Position numbers and translations under genes: made by a program
Notes under the pieces: generated by a model
Seen by the model: only the letters and a program-made list of their open reading frames with translations
What the model was told of the DNA's origin: nothing
The model's database searches: none
Shown here: piece after piece, positions 44,381-53,300 of the stretch
Position numbering within the stretch: the first letter of the stretch is position 1
Layout: every line of letters starts with the position of its first letter
From: DASUFE01 sp036274675
Lineage (GTDB): Bacteria; Pseudomonadota; Gammaproteobacteria; HTCC5015
DNA length: 62,382 nucleotides
Direction: 5' to 3'
Assembly (NCBI GenBank): GCA_036274675.1
Contig: DASUFE010000008.1
Coordinates: 1-62,382, forward strand

Positions 44381-44454
44381 GCGGGTGTAGTTCAATGGTA
44401 GAACTTCAGCTTCCCAAGCTGATAGCGTGGGTTCGATTCCCATCACCCGCTCCA
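44381..44454 (+). tRNA. tRNA-Gly (anticodon CCC)
   Basis: A complete 74-base cloverleaf with encoded CCA. Acceptor GCGGGTG pairs with CACCCGC; the D-arm is GTTCAATGGTAGAAC; the anticodon stem TCAGC/GCTGA holds the loop TTCCCAA with anticodon CCC; the T-arm is GTGGGTTCGATTCCCAT; the discriminator base is T. CCC reads GGG codons. Confidence 0.95.
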
Positions 44455-44544
44455 ATTTTTTACCGATAAAACATATGGCTGAATAGACAGTATCAGAGTG
44501 ATGCGGGTTATTCCCATTTCGGGTGATGGGAATCTTGAAAGGAG

Positions 44545-44763
44545 GCGGGTGTAGTTAGGGGTTAAGTGGGTTCAGTAAAAGCAATTTATCCGAGCGATTT
44601 TCTTAAGAGGTATAACTTCAGCTTCCCAAGCTGATAGCGTGGGTTCGACAAAATTGCCTGGAGCAATTTTGGTCAGGGCCGCTTTAGCGGCACTGCCCCC
44701 GAGATGCGGAGCATCGAGGGGTGAGTATCACGGATGATACGAACATTCCCATCACCCGCTCCA
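44545..44763 (+). repeat. tRNA-Gly copy split by two inserts (repeat copy B)
   Basis: The pieces of the neighbouring tRNA occur in order: GCGGGTGTAGTT (44545-44556), then 35 identical bases covering the 3' D-arm, anticodon arm and half T-arm (44614-44648), then TTCCCATCACCCGCTCCA (44746-44763). Insert 1 replaces the D-loop. Insert 2 splits the T-loop exactly between TTCGA and TT and contains a series of hairpins (CAAAATTGC/GCAATTTTG, GCCGCTTTAGCGGC, GATGCGGAGCATC, GTATCACGGATGATAC). The two ends match copy A. It is not expected to make a normal tRNA. Confidence 0.7.
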
Positions 44764-44781
44764 ATTCCTATCGCTCCTTGA

Positions 44782-45342
44782 TTATTCAAAAGCAGCGCCG
44801 GCCAGACCCATGGAATATTTGATTATGTCTTTAGGCCAGCCCAATATCAGCTCGGCGAATTTCTTTTTATCCTTTCGATATAGAAATCTCATTGCCTCCT
44901 CGAAATTCGGCAAGTTTCCGGCGACCGCGGATAAAAATTTATAAGTCCTCTCCTGCGCGATTTTTGTTTTATCCGAAGAGCTGTTCTGGATCTTTTGATC
45001 AATCAATCTTCTGATCACGGCGGAAGCACCGCCGTCCTGATTGATCAGCCACTCCCAATGATGCGGCAGCAGTGATATTTCTCTCGGAACAACTCCCAGC
45101 TTGGGGCGGCCTGCTCCGGCGCTTGGCGGGGGTTGTTGTGAAGAATAGATCTTTAACCTGTCCAGGACCTGTTTATCGGTTCCGCTCAGATCAAGGTCTA
45201 TCTGACGGCCCGTTAAATCGCTGAAAATAAGAATGCTGGCGGCTTTCTGCTCTTTTATCCGCTGTTTTACCGAGATAGCGACGCTCTGCAGATTTCCCTG
45301 GGCAAGAATTTTGAAATTATCGAACGCGGTGTAATTAAACAT
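44782..45342 (-). CDS. DUF2239 family protein
   Basis: 186 residues from ATG 45342 (TTG 45351 is in frame). It matches DUF2239 through YTAFDNFKILAQGNLQSVAI, ILIFSDLTGRQIDLDL, the basic block GRPKLGVVPREISLLPHHWE and AVAGNLPNFEEAMRFLYRKD. The family function is unknown. The gene is AT-richer than its neighbours. A strong tandem palindrome lies just upstream, so it is probably controlled by a dedicated repressor or activator that is not encoded next to it. Confidence 0.82.
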   Translation of the reverse strand: MFNYTAFDNFKILAQGNLQSVAISVKQRIKEQKAASILIFSDLTGRQIDLDLSGTDKQVLDRLKIYSSQQPPPSAGAGRPKLGVVPREISLLPHHWEWLINQDGGASAVIRRLIDQKIQNSSSDKTKIAQERTYKFLSAVAGNLPNFEEAMRFLYRKDKKKFAELILGWPKDIIKYSMGLAGAAFE

Positions 45343-45375
45343 AACGGCCAACCACCCTGTAATTATATTAACCGC

Positions 45376-45423
45376 AATATTACCCGTATAAAATCAGAAA
45401 ATCAATATTACCCGGGTAATATT
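45376..45423. promoter_or_regulatory. Tandem palindromic operator upstream of the DUF2239 gene
   Basis: AATATTACCCGGGTAATATT (45404-45423) is a perfect 20-bp palindrome. A second, half-conserved copy (AATATTACCCGTATAA) starts at 45376, 28 bp away. Both lie 34-80 bp upstream of the DUF2239 ATG on the minus strand, the region where promoter and operator are expected. Confidence 0.7.
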
Positions 45424-45580
45424 TAAAGCTGGAGCGATGCCGCCCCGGCCAAAACTGTTCCTGACAGTCTTGAGTTTCGCCTGATTTTCAAACATTTGCC
45501 CCATTTGAAAAATGGCGCCGCATCCTCCCGGAAACACTGAATAAATCGGAGTTTCCCTGATTTTTAATTCCAGGAACGCA

Positions 45581-45622
45581 CGCAGCGGCGGAAGAAAGCC
45601 TGGCTTTCTTCACGCCGCTGCG
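45581..45622. terminator. Large hairpin after the BON-SRPBCC gene
   Basis: Arms of 18-19 bases (CGCAGCGGCGGAAGAAAG and CTTTCTTCACGCCGCTGCG, one bulge) with the loop CCTGG lie 31 bases past the stop on the minus strand. A clear U tract is missing, so it is either a weak terminator or an mRNA-stabilising hairpin. Confidence 0.5.
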
Positions 45623-45653
45623 GGTGTTGCGGGTTAAAAACTCTTAACGGACT

Positions 45654-47036
45654 TTAATGATGAGCCGATGCAGAGCTCTGCTGCGCGCCCTGCCGGCTGC
45701 GCGCTGAGGCGGACTCCTGCTGTTGCGACTGCCTGCCGCCGCTGCTTTCGATATAGCTCTTCAGGCGTACCAGGTCATCGTCCATCTGGTTGGACGGGTC
45801 GGCGCCGAAAAGTTTGGCGACTGCGTGTCCCAGAATGCCCGCGGGAGGATCGTAAGACATGTGTATCTCCACCGTAGTGGATCCGTCCGGATTTTCGTTG
45901 AAGTGCGCGACACCGGCGTGCTGAATGGGCGAATCGGCATCCGTGCGCCAGGCCAGCAGACGGTCGCTTTCGGAAGCGACGACGAAGGTGTCGAATTCAA
46001 CTTCGGTCCCAGCGGGGCCGTCCACCGTCCAGCGCCAGCGCGGATGTTTGCTGCGGACGCCGTCCTCGATACGCCGCACGCGGCGCACATGCCTCAGATA
46101 TGCCGGGAAGTTTTCAAAATTGCTCCAGGCGGCGTAGGCGCGCGCGACCGGCGTGTTGATATGGATGGTCTTATGGACCTGGATTCCGCGCTGCGGAACC
46201 TGAGCTCCCGATCGGCTGAAACTGCGTCGCTTCACCGAGCGCGCGACCAGCCATGAGCCGGCCACCGCCGACAGGATCGAACGCTGGCGCAATCCCGCGA
46301 GGATCAATGCGCTTCCAGCCGTGGCTCCCGCGATCGTGCGTCTGCGGGCGCGGCGCTCGGAACGGCTCGACTGCCCGCCCGACTGTCCCTGGGAGGAGTA
46401 CTGGCCTTCGCGCTGGGGTTGTCCTTGGCCGTATTGCTCTTCGAACGACTCAAGCCGGTTGTCGATTTCCTTGACGCCGCGTACGCCGCGTACCTGACGC
46501 AGCAGTTGCTCGGAGTCCCGCGAAGACGCCAGGCCCCCCAGGGTGACGCGGCCCTTTTGCGCCCTGACTCCGATCGAGCCGGCATTTCTTACCACTTGCC
46601 GCAGACGGGAACGTACTTTGTCGGCCAGCGTATCGTCCTCGGACATGCGGAAGCGGAAGAGCTTGCGAGCCAGTCCGCCCCGGATGCGGCTGCCGCCGTT
46701 ATAAGTGGCTGAGCCGCTCAACAGCTGGCGCCGTCTCAGGCGCTCGGCGCGCTCGGGATTGAAATAATACATAAGCCCCGCGCCCGCAATTCCCGCGCTG
46801 AAAAGGGTCCCCCATTTCCAGCGTGAGAAATAGCGGCTGCGGAAAAACATGCGCGCTTTGGTGCCTGGCGGCAGTGCGTTCCAGATCGCGTTGCCTGCGG
46901 GTTCGAAAAAATCCTCCGCTGCGCCGTTGCGGCCTATTTTTTTGAAATAGCGCGACTTCCAGGGCTTGCTTGAGAATTGCATCAGCCGGGGGCGGCGTGC
47001 CTGCCAGGCTTTGCGTCTTATGAAATTACTGAACAT
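45654..47036 (-). CDS. BON-domain and SRPBCC-domain membrane protein
   Basis: 460 residues. A basic N-terminus precedes a hydrophobic segment (GTLFSAGIAGAGLMYYF, about 75-92), a BON domain (about 135-200; KVRSRLRQVVRNAGSIGVRA, VTLGGLASSRDSEQLL, VRGVKEIDNRLE), a second hydrophobic stretch (about 235-265), and an SRPBCC/polyketide-cyclase fold (about 285-425; HKTIHINTPVARAYAAWSNF, WTVDGPAGTEVEFDTFV, GVAHFNENPDGSTTVEIHMS). The tail is Gln/Ser-rich. SRPBCC proteins of this 'cyclase/dehydrase' type are often stress-induced and their ligand is unknown. A good ribosome site (GGAGG) lies before the ATG. Confidence 0.85.
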   Translation of the reverse strand: MFSNFIRRKAWQARRPRLMQFSSKPWKSRYFKKIGRNGAAEDFFEPAGNAIWNALPPGTKARMFFRSRYFSRWKWGTLFSAGIAGAGLMYYFNPERAERLRRRQLLSGSATYNGGSRIRGGLARKLFRFRMSEDDTLADKVRSRLRQVVRNAGSIGVRAQKGRVTLGGLASSRDSEQLLRQVRGVRGVKEIDNRLESFEEQYGQGQPQREGQYSSQGQSGGQSSRSERRARRRTIAGATAGSALILAGLRQRSILSAVAGSWLVARSVKRRSFSRSGAQVPQRGIQVHKTIHINTPVARAYAAWSNFENFPAYLRHVRRVRRIEDGVRSKHPRWRWTVDGPAGTEVEFDTFVVASESDRLLAWRTDADSPIQHAGVAHFNENPDGSTTVEIHMSYDPPAGILGHAVAKLFGADPSNQMDDDLVRLKSYIESSGGRQSQQQESASARSRQGAQQSSASAHH

Positions 47037-47320
47037 ATTTTAACCTCCGGTGTTGGGGGTGGTGGGTTTGAAGACGCTCATGTTCCGCCAAATGCGGCGT
47101 TCTATCTATCCGGACGGGCACCCTCCGGAAATTCCGAATTTCCCTGCGTCGAGAAAAAATAATCGCGCAACACATTGTGAACTCGAACATCCTAGAAACA
47201 CGATCCGTTGCAAGATTCGCGCCCCAATGTCTGCGTTTTCTAAAATTTAATCCGCGCCTTGCGCGGTTGCGTTGCCAAATGGCGACAGCTTCGCTTTCCC
47301 GGGGGAAATCGGAGCAGCTC

Positions 47321-48793
47321 ATGGCACGCTCCGATCCTTTCGCGCTAGAATCCGCAACCGTTACAGGCGGAGTTGCGGCCATTTCCTTGCATTATTCAAA
47401 AGACCCCCAGATTCAGCGCAGCCTGCGCTATTCGGTGCGGGATGCCGTCTCCTTCTCGGTGATGGCGGGCGGGCTGGAAACCTATTTTTCAGCCTTCGCG
47501 ATTTTCCTCAAGGCCAGCGCGCTCCAGGTCGCGCTGGTGGCGACGCTGCCCAACCTGCTGGGCTCGCTGGGTCAGCTGGTCTCGGCGTGGCTCGGTCATC
47601 GCATCAACCGGCGCAAGCCGATCATTGTCCGCGGCGCCTATGCCCAGGCGCTGGTGCTGCCGTTCATGCTGGCGCTGCCTTTTTTGTTCCCTGACTATGC
47701 GATACCGCTGGTGATGCTGGCTTTGACACTGTACTACGCCGCGGCGCATATCATCGTTCCGCAATGGACCAGCCTGATGGGCGAGCTGGTGCCGGAGCGC
47801 AGGCGCGGCCGCTTCTTCGCGCACCGCACGCGGCTCGCCACCGTCAGCTCCTTCCTCGCACTGTTCACGGGAGGACTGCTCCTGCACGGCTTCAACCTCA
47901 ATCACAGAACCGCGCTCGGTTTCGCGGTGCTGTTCGCGGCGGCGTTCTGCGCCCGGCTCTATTCCGCGCACTGCCTGAGCAGAATGCATGAGCCGAGCTT
48001 GCATGCCGCCAGCCTCGAGTCCTTGCTGCGCCTGGGCTGGTTGCGCAAACCCGAGTACGCCGCCGCCAAGCGCTTCAGTCTGTTCTTCATATTGATGCAG
48101 AGCGCGGTCGGAATTTCGGCGCCGTTCTTCTCGGTTTACATGCTGAACGTACTGCACTTCAGTTATCTGCAATTCATGATGAACACCGGGGCGGCGGTGC
48201 TGGTGCAGTTTCTGACATTGAAATCCTGGGGCCGGGTCAGCGATATCATGGGCAACCGCCTGGTGCTGGTGACCACCGGCAGCCTGATCCCGTTCCTGCC
48301 GGCGCTGTGGCTGTTCTCCACGGATCCCTGGTACCTGTTCGGCGTGCAGATTATTTCGGGCTTTGGCTGGGGCGGCTTCAGCCTGAGCGCCACCAACGCG
48401 GTGTACGATCTGATACCCCGTGAAAAGCGCTCCACTTACCAGGCCCTGCAAAGCGTGCTGCTGACCTGCGGCGTATTCATCGGCGGCATGCTGGGTGCTT
48501 TCCTTATCAAGATACTGCCGCGCACGGTCGAGATCGGCAATCTGAGTTACACGCTCGGCACCACGCTGTTATGGGTATTCCTGATTTCGTCGCTGGCGCG
48601 CATTACGGTATCCCTGATCTTTCTGCCGCGCCTCGCCGAGATGCGCAAGCCCCGGCGGCGCCTCTCGCCCTACGCCCTGGTCTACCGTTTTACCCGCTTC
48701 AACGCGTTCATGGGATTGATGTACGAAGTCGTCACGCGTATAAAGAAAGAGCCCGCGAAACCGAAGTCCCTTGCAAAACAGGAACCACGCTAA
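47321..48793 (+). CDS. MFS transporter of unknown substrate
   Basis: 490 residues from ATG 47321, chosen for its ribosome site (CGGAG nine bases upstream) and because residues further upstream (to GTG 47177) look non-coding. About 12 membrane spans: AISLHYSKDPQIQRSLRYSV is the cytoplasmic start, followed by SVMAGGLETYFSAFAIFLKA, an MFS loop AWLGHRINRRKPIIVRG, and a second half starting FSLFFILMQSAVGISAPFFS. The C-terminus is cytoplasmic and basic. I cannot name the substrate. It diverges from the BON-SRPBCC gene. Confidence 0.85.
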   Translation: MARSDPFALESATVTGGVAAISLHYSKDPQIQRSLRYSVRDAVSFSVMAGGLETYFSAFAIFLKASALQVALVATLPNLLGSLGQLVSAWLGHRINRRKPIIVRGAYAQALVLPFMLALPFLFPDYAIPLVMLALTLYYAAAHIIVPQWTSLMGELVPERRRGRFFAHRTRLATVSSFLALFTGGLLLHGFNLNHRTALGFAVLFAAAFCARLYSAHCLSRMHEPSLHAASLESLLRLGWLRKPEYAAAKRFSLFFILMQSAVGISAPFFSVYMLNVLHFSYLQFMMNTGAAVLVQFLTLKSWGRVSDIMGNRLVLVTTGSLIPFLPALWLFSTDPWYLFGVQIISGFGWGGFSLSATNAVYDLIPREKRSTYQALQSVLLTCGVFIGGMLGAFLIKILPRTVEIGNLSYTLGTTLLWVFLISSLARITVSLIFLPRLAEMRKPRRRLSPYALVYRFTRFNAFMGLMYEVVTRIKKEPAKPKSLAKQEPR

Positions 48794-48854
48794 GTTTGTG
48801 TCAGCGATTGGCGCCACCGGGAAACTCTGTTGAGCGCGAGCATCCCTTTTGTTC

Positions 48855-48937
48855 CCCTTCGCTCCCGAAGGGAGATTGTCGGGGGAATGTGTCATTGCAA
48901 AGCGGAGCACACGGTTTCACCGGAATCGCCATGACAA
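48855..48937. repeat. Hairpin and degraded GTCATTGC-type repeat
   Basis: The hairpin CCCTTCG-CTCC-CGAAGGG (48855-48872) is followed by TGTCATTGCAAAGCGGAGCA and, after about 25 bases, CGGAATCGCCATGACA, the arms of a degraded copy of the inverted repeat seen at 22653-22743. It lies between the MFS gene and thiO. Confidence 0.5.
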
Positions 48938-48964
48938 CAATCGAATTTATATAATTACGCAAGC

Positions 48965-50062
48965 ATGAAAGATTGCATCATTATCGGCGGCGGACTTATC
49001 GGCATGCTGAGCGCGCGCGCGCTGCGCCGGCGCGGGCTCTCGGTCGGCATCATCGAGCGCGGGCCCTTCGGACGCGCGGCTTCTTGGGCCGGCGGCGGCA
49101 TCCTGTCGCCGCTCTATCCCTGGCGCGAGGCGCCGGCGGTTATCAGGCTCGCGGCCTTGGGAGCCGGCATGTATCCCGCGTTGGCGCGCGAGCTGGCCGG
49201 TTCCACCGGCATCGATCCGGAATGGCGGCCCTGCGGGATACTGAACCTGGAGGCGAACGATGCCGAGCCTGCGCTGGCCTGGGCGCGCCAGCATGGCTTC
49301 GAAATGAATGTTATCGCCGCGGCCGCAATCCCGGCGCTTGAACCGCGGTTATCCGCGCAAAACCTGAGCGCGTTGTACCGGCCCAATGTCGCACAGATCC
49401 GCAATCCACGCCTGCTCAAGGCCCTGCAGCAGGACTTGCGGAACCGGGGCGTCGATCTCCTGGCGGAAGAGGAGGTGGTGGCCATCGAAACGCGCAACGG
49501 CCGGGTCGCCGGGATCAGAACCGCCGGGGATACTATATATAGATGCGAAAACGTGGTCATCGCCAACGGCGCCTGGAGCAGCCGGCTGTTGCAAGGGACC
49601 GGCGTGAACCTCGATATCCGGCCGATCCGCGGGCAGATGATCCTGTTGCAAGGCGCGCCCGGGATGTTGCGGCATATCGTATTGCAGCAGGGCCATTATC
49701 TGATCCCGCGCGCCGATGGCGCGATCGTCGCGGGCAGTACCGTGGAAGACGTCGGCTTCAATCCTTCCACTACCGAGCAAGGCTTGCTTGAGATCAAACA
49801 ATTTATCGCTGCGCTCGCGCCCGGGCTGGCGGAACTGCCGGTGGCGAAACACTGGGCGGGGCTGCGTCCCGGCTGCGGGCAGGGTATACCTTATATAGGC
49901 GCGCATCCACGGATAGAAGGCCTGTATGTAAACGCGGGGCACTTTCGCAACGGCATCGTCATGGCGCCCGCGTCAGCCGAACTGCTGGCCGCGCTCATGC
50001 TCGGTAAAACGCCGCCGCTCCACTCCTCGCCATACTCTCTTCAAAGAAATACGCCTGAATGA
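48965..50062 (+). CDS. thiO: Glycine oxidase ThiO
   Basis: 365 residues, an FAD-dependent DAO-family oxidase. The dinucleotide motif IIIGGGLIGMLSARAL, the ThiO-type ASWAGGGILSPLYPW, the substrate-side RPIRGQMILLQ and the C-terminal AGHFRNGIVMAPASAEL are all clear. It oxidises glycine to dehydroglycine for ThiG. The partners thiG and thiS are about 31 kb away on the other strand. Confidence 0.94.
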   Translation: MKDCIIIGGGLIGMLSARALRRRGLSVGIIERGPFGRAASWAGGGILSPLYPWREAPAVIRLAALGAGMYPALARELAGSTGIDPEWRPCGILNLEANDAEPALAWARQHGFEMNVIAAAAIPALEPRLSAQNLSALYRPNVAQIRNPRLLKALQQDLRNRGVDLLAEEEVVAIETRNGRVAGIRTAGDTIYRCENVVIANGAWSSRLLQGTGVNLDIRPIRGQMILLQGAPGMLRHIVLQQGHYLIPRADGAIVAGSTVEDVGFNPSTTEQGLLEIKQFIAALAPGLAELPVAKHWAGLRPGCGQGIPYIGAHPRIEGLYVNAGHFRNGIVMAPASAELLAALMLGKTPPLHSSPYSLQRNTPE

Positions 50063-50309
50063 AAACTTAGCCAGTAAGCAGTAAATTTTGCGGCGGACTG
50101 ACCCCTGAATTCTCTACATTCATTTTTTGCTCTGCAAATCTGTCCGAGAGTGCCTTTAAAAGCATTCTACGAAGATTGCGCTATTGGAAAATTCATCCGT
50201 TTGGGGAATTGTAGACAGCGGATTATTTGAGTATATTTCCAGCGGGCTAAGGGCATCAGGGCTTATTCAAATCACTATTTACTACTTATCCACGGGCAAG
50301 GGGCTCATC

Positions 50310-53300
50310 ATGCAATTCACGGTTGCGTTAAAGAGTTTATTACGCCTTTATACCGCTAACGGCGGAATTCAGAGCGTTTGCAAAGAGATGCCGCCAGAAC
50401 AAATAGTTTGGCGTTCATCCCGAGCGGCCCTGCTGGCTCTTGGTCTTTCACTGGTGCCCGGCATCGCATTGGCGGTCGCGCCGGTCATCAGCACCGTCGA
50501 TAATACGGCGAGCTATACGGAAAATGCGGCGCCGGTGATTCTTGACTCCACGATTACAATTACGGACTCGGACAGCACCCAGTTAAATCAGGCAACGGTC
50601 AGCATTAGCAGTCATTTTGCCGGTCCTGAGGACGTTCTAATCTACAGTACGCTGAATGGCATAACCGGTACCTACGACAGCAACACCGGGGTGCTCACGC
50701 TTTCCGGCGTGGCAACTACTGCTCAATACGAGCAGGCTCTTGAAAGCGTCAAGTATCAGAATGTATCGGAGAAACCCCTCGCTACTACGCGTATTGTTTC
50801 GTTCGCAGTCCGTGATACGACGAATTCCAGCAGTCAGCCGGACACCATGTTCTTGAATGTCTTCTCCTGGGCTGATGCTCCAGTGGTCAGCGATGTCAAT
50901 AACACGGCGAGTTATACGGAAAACGGCGCCCCGGTTTTTGTCGACCCCGCGATTACGATCTCCGACCTGGATGACACGAACCTGATCTCGGCAACGGTTG
51001 AGATCGCCGGCACTGTCCCGCCAACCATGGATCGATTGACCGCCAGCGTGGGGGTCGATGGCATTACAAGTTATTATACCGCGACCGGCCTTCTGGTCTT
51101 TTCCGGCACCGCGACCCTTGCTCAATATGAACAGGTCCTGGAAGGCGTTACGTTCCATAGCTTATCGGATAATCCGGGTACTTCGCGCACGATTACATAT
51201 TATGTAACGGATACGACACATACCGGCAATACGCCGATAAGTACGACAGTAACCCTGACCCCTGTCAATGACGGGCCGCTGGTCAGCGATCTGGATAATG
51301 TGGCGGCCTTTAATCCGACATCCGGCCAGGTCGTCATTGATCCCGCGGTTACCATCACTGATCCTGACAGCACCCAGATCAACCAGGCAACGATCAGCAT
51401 CACCGGCAATTTCAACAGTACCACGGACAGGCTCGTGTACAGCACGATTAACGGCATTGGCGGGTCATACAACACCAGCACCGGCGTGCTGACGCTTTCC
51501 GGAACCGCCACGCTGGCGCAGTACGAACTCTCTTTGGAGAGCGTGAAATACAACTATATCGGCACTGTCCCCGCCAACACGGTTACAAAGACCATTTCAA
51601 TGGTGGCGAGGGACACGGGTAATACCGTCGGTGTGGCGGATATTACGACGCTCACGGTTTCCCCGGGCGCGGCGCCCGTCGTCAGCGGAGTCGATAACGT
51701 CGCAAACTACACAGAAAACGGTTCGGCGGTCATCATCGATCCCAGCATCACGATTACGGATACCGGCAACACTCAGCTCAACCAGGCGACTGTCAGCATT
51801 TCAAATAACTTTAACAGTTCGCAGGATCAGTTGTTGTATAGCGCCATCAACGGCATTGCCGGCTCCTATAACAGCAGCACCGGGGCGCTGACTTTGACCG
51901 GCGCCGCAACACTCGCCCAATACAAGCAGGCGCTGGAGAGCGTGCAGTATCAGAATCTCTCGGAAAGCCCGAGCCCGGCTACGCGCACTTTGTCGTTTTG
52001 GGCGCGCAACAACGCAAATGTAATTGGTCCAGTGGATACCACGACGCTGACCGTTACATCGGTCCTCGATGCGCCGATAGTCAGTGGCTTCGATAACGTG
52101 GTGAATTACACGGAGAATGATTCACCGATAACTATAGATTCCACGGTCACGATCTCGGATGCCGACAGCACCCTGATCAGCAGGGCGCTCCTCACCATTA
52201 CGGCGAATTACGAAAATTCCAAAGATGAATTGAGTTATCCCAGCACGATCCACGGCATTACCGGCGTCCCTGGAGCCGGGACGATGTTGCTCGTGGGCGA
52301 GGCCACTCTGGCGGAATACGAGCTGGCCTTGGAGAGCGTCCGCTATGTTAATACAGGGGAAAATCCATCCACCCTCCCACGCACGCTTACGCTGGTATTA
52401 TTCGACGCTGATAATGTCGGCAGCGTGGCCTCGACCACCACACTGAATGTTGCGGCGGTCAATGATGCCCCGGTAATCTCAAACGTCGACAATATCGCCA
52501 CCTATACGGAAAACGGCTCGCCGGTAACCGTAGACTCCCTGGTCACCATCACGGATTCCGACAGTACCCAGTTGAATCAGGCAACCGTCAGCATCACCGC
52601 CAACTTCAACAGCTCGCAGGATTCTCTCCTGTACACAACTCTAAACGGGATCACGGGCTCCTATGACGCCGGCACGGGAGTGCTGACGCTTTCCGGTACG
52701 GCCACGCTGGCTCAATATGCGCAGGCTCTGCAGACCGTCAAATATCTGAATTCATCGGAAGCCCCGACCACGCTTGCACGCACTATCTCATTTACGGTGT
52801 GGGACACCACGAATCTCGGCAGCTTGCCGGATACCACGACCTTGAATATCACCAGGATCGACGATGTATCGGTTATCAGCGGCGTGGATAACGTGGCGCA
52901 TTATACGGAGAACGATCCGCCGGTCCTCATCGATCCTACGATTACCATCACGGATATTGACAGCCCCATCCTGACAGGAGCCACGGTCACAATCACAACT
53001 AATGCCAACTCCGCCCAGGACAGGTTGATTTATACCCCCATCCACGGCATTAACCTTACCAATGGCAATACGATGGCGACGCTTTGGGGTAATGCAACCA
53101 TAGCGCAGTACGAGGAGGCCTTGGAAAGCATCCGCTACGAGAACATATCGGAAAATCCAAGCACTGCAACGCGTACGATTTCATACGTGGTTCGCGATTT
53201 TGCCACCAGTGCGGCAGTAACCACTACCCTGACTCTCACGGCAGTAAATGATGCGCCTTTGATAAGCGCCGTGGACAACATTGGAACTTACATCGAGAAC

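Noticed and set aside
44234..44455. Minus-strand open frame of 73 codons starting MERVMGIEPTLSAWEAEV
   Set aside because: It is the complement of the tRNA-Gly gene and its repeats; this wording is a well-known annotation artefact opposite tRNA-Gly genes.
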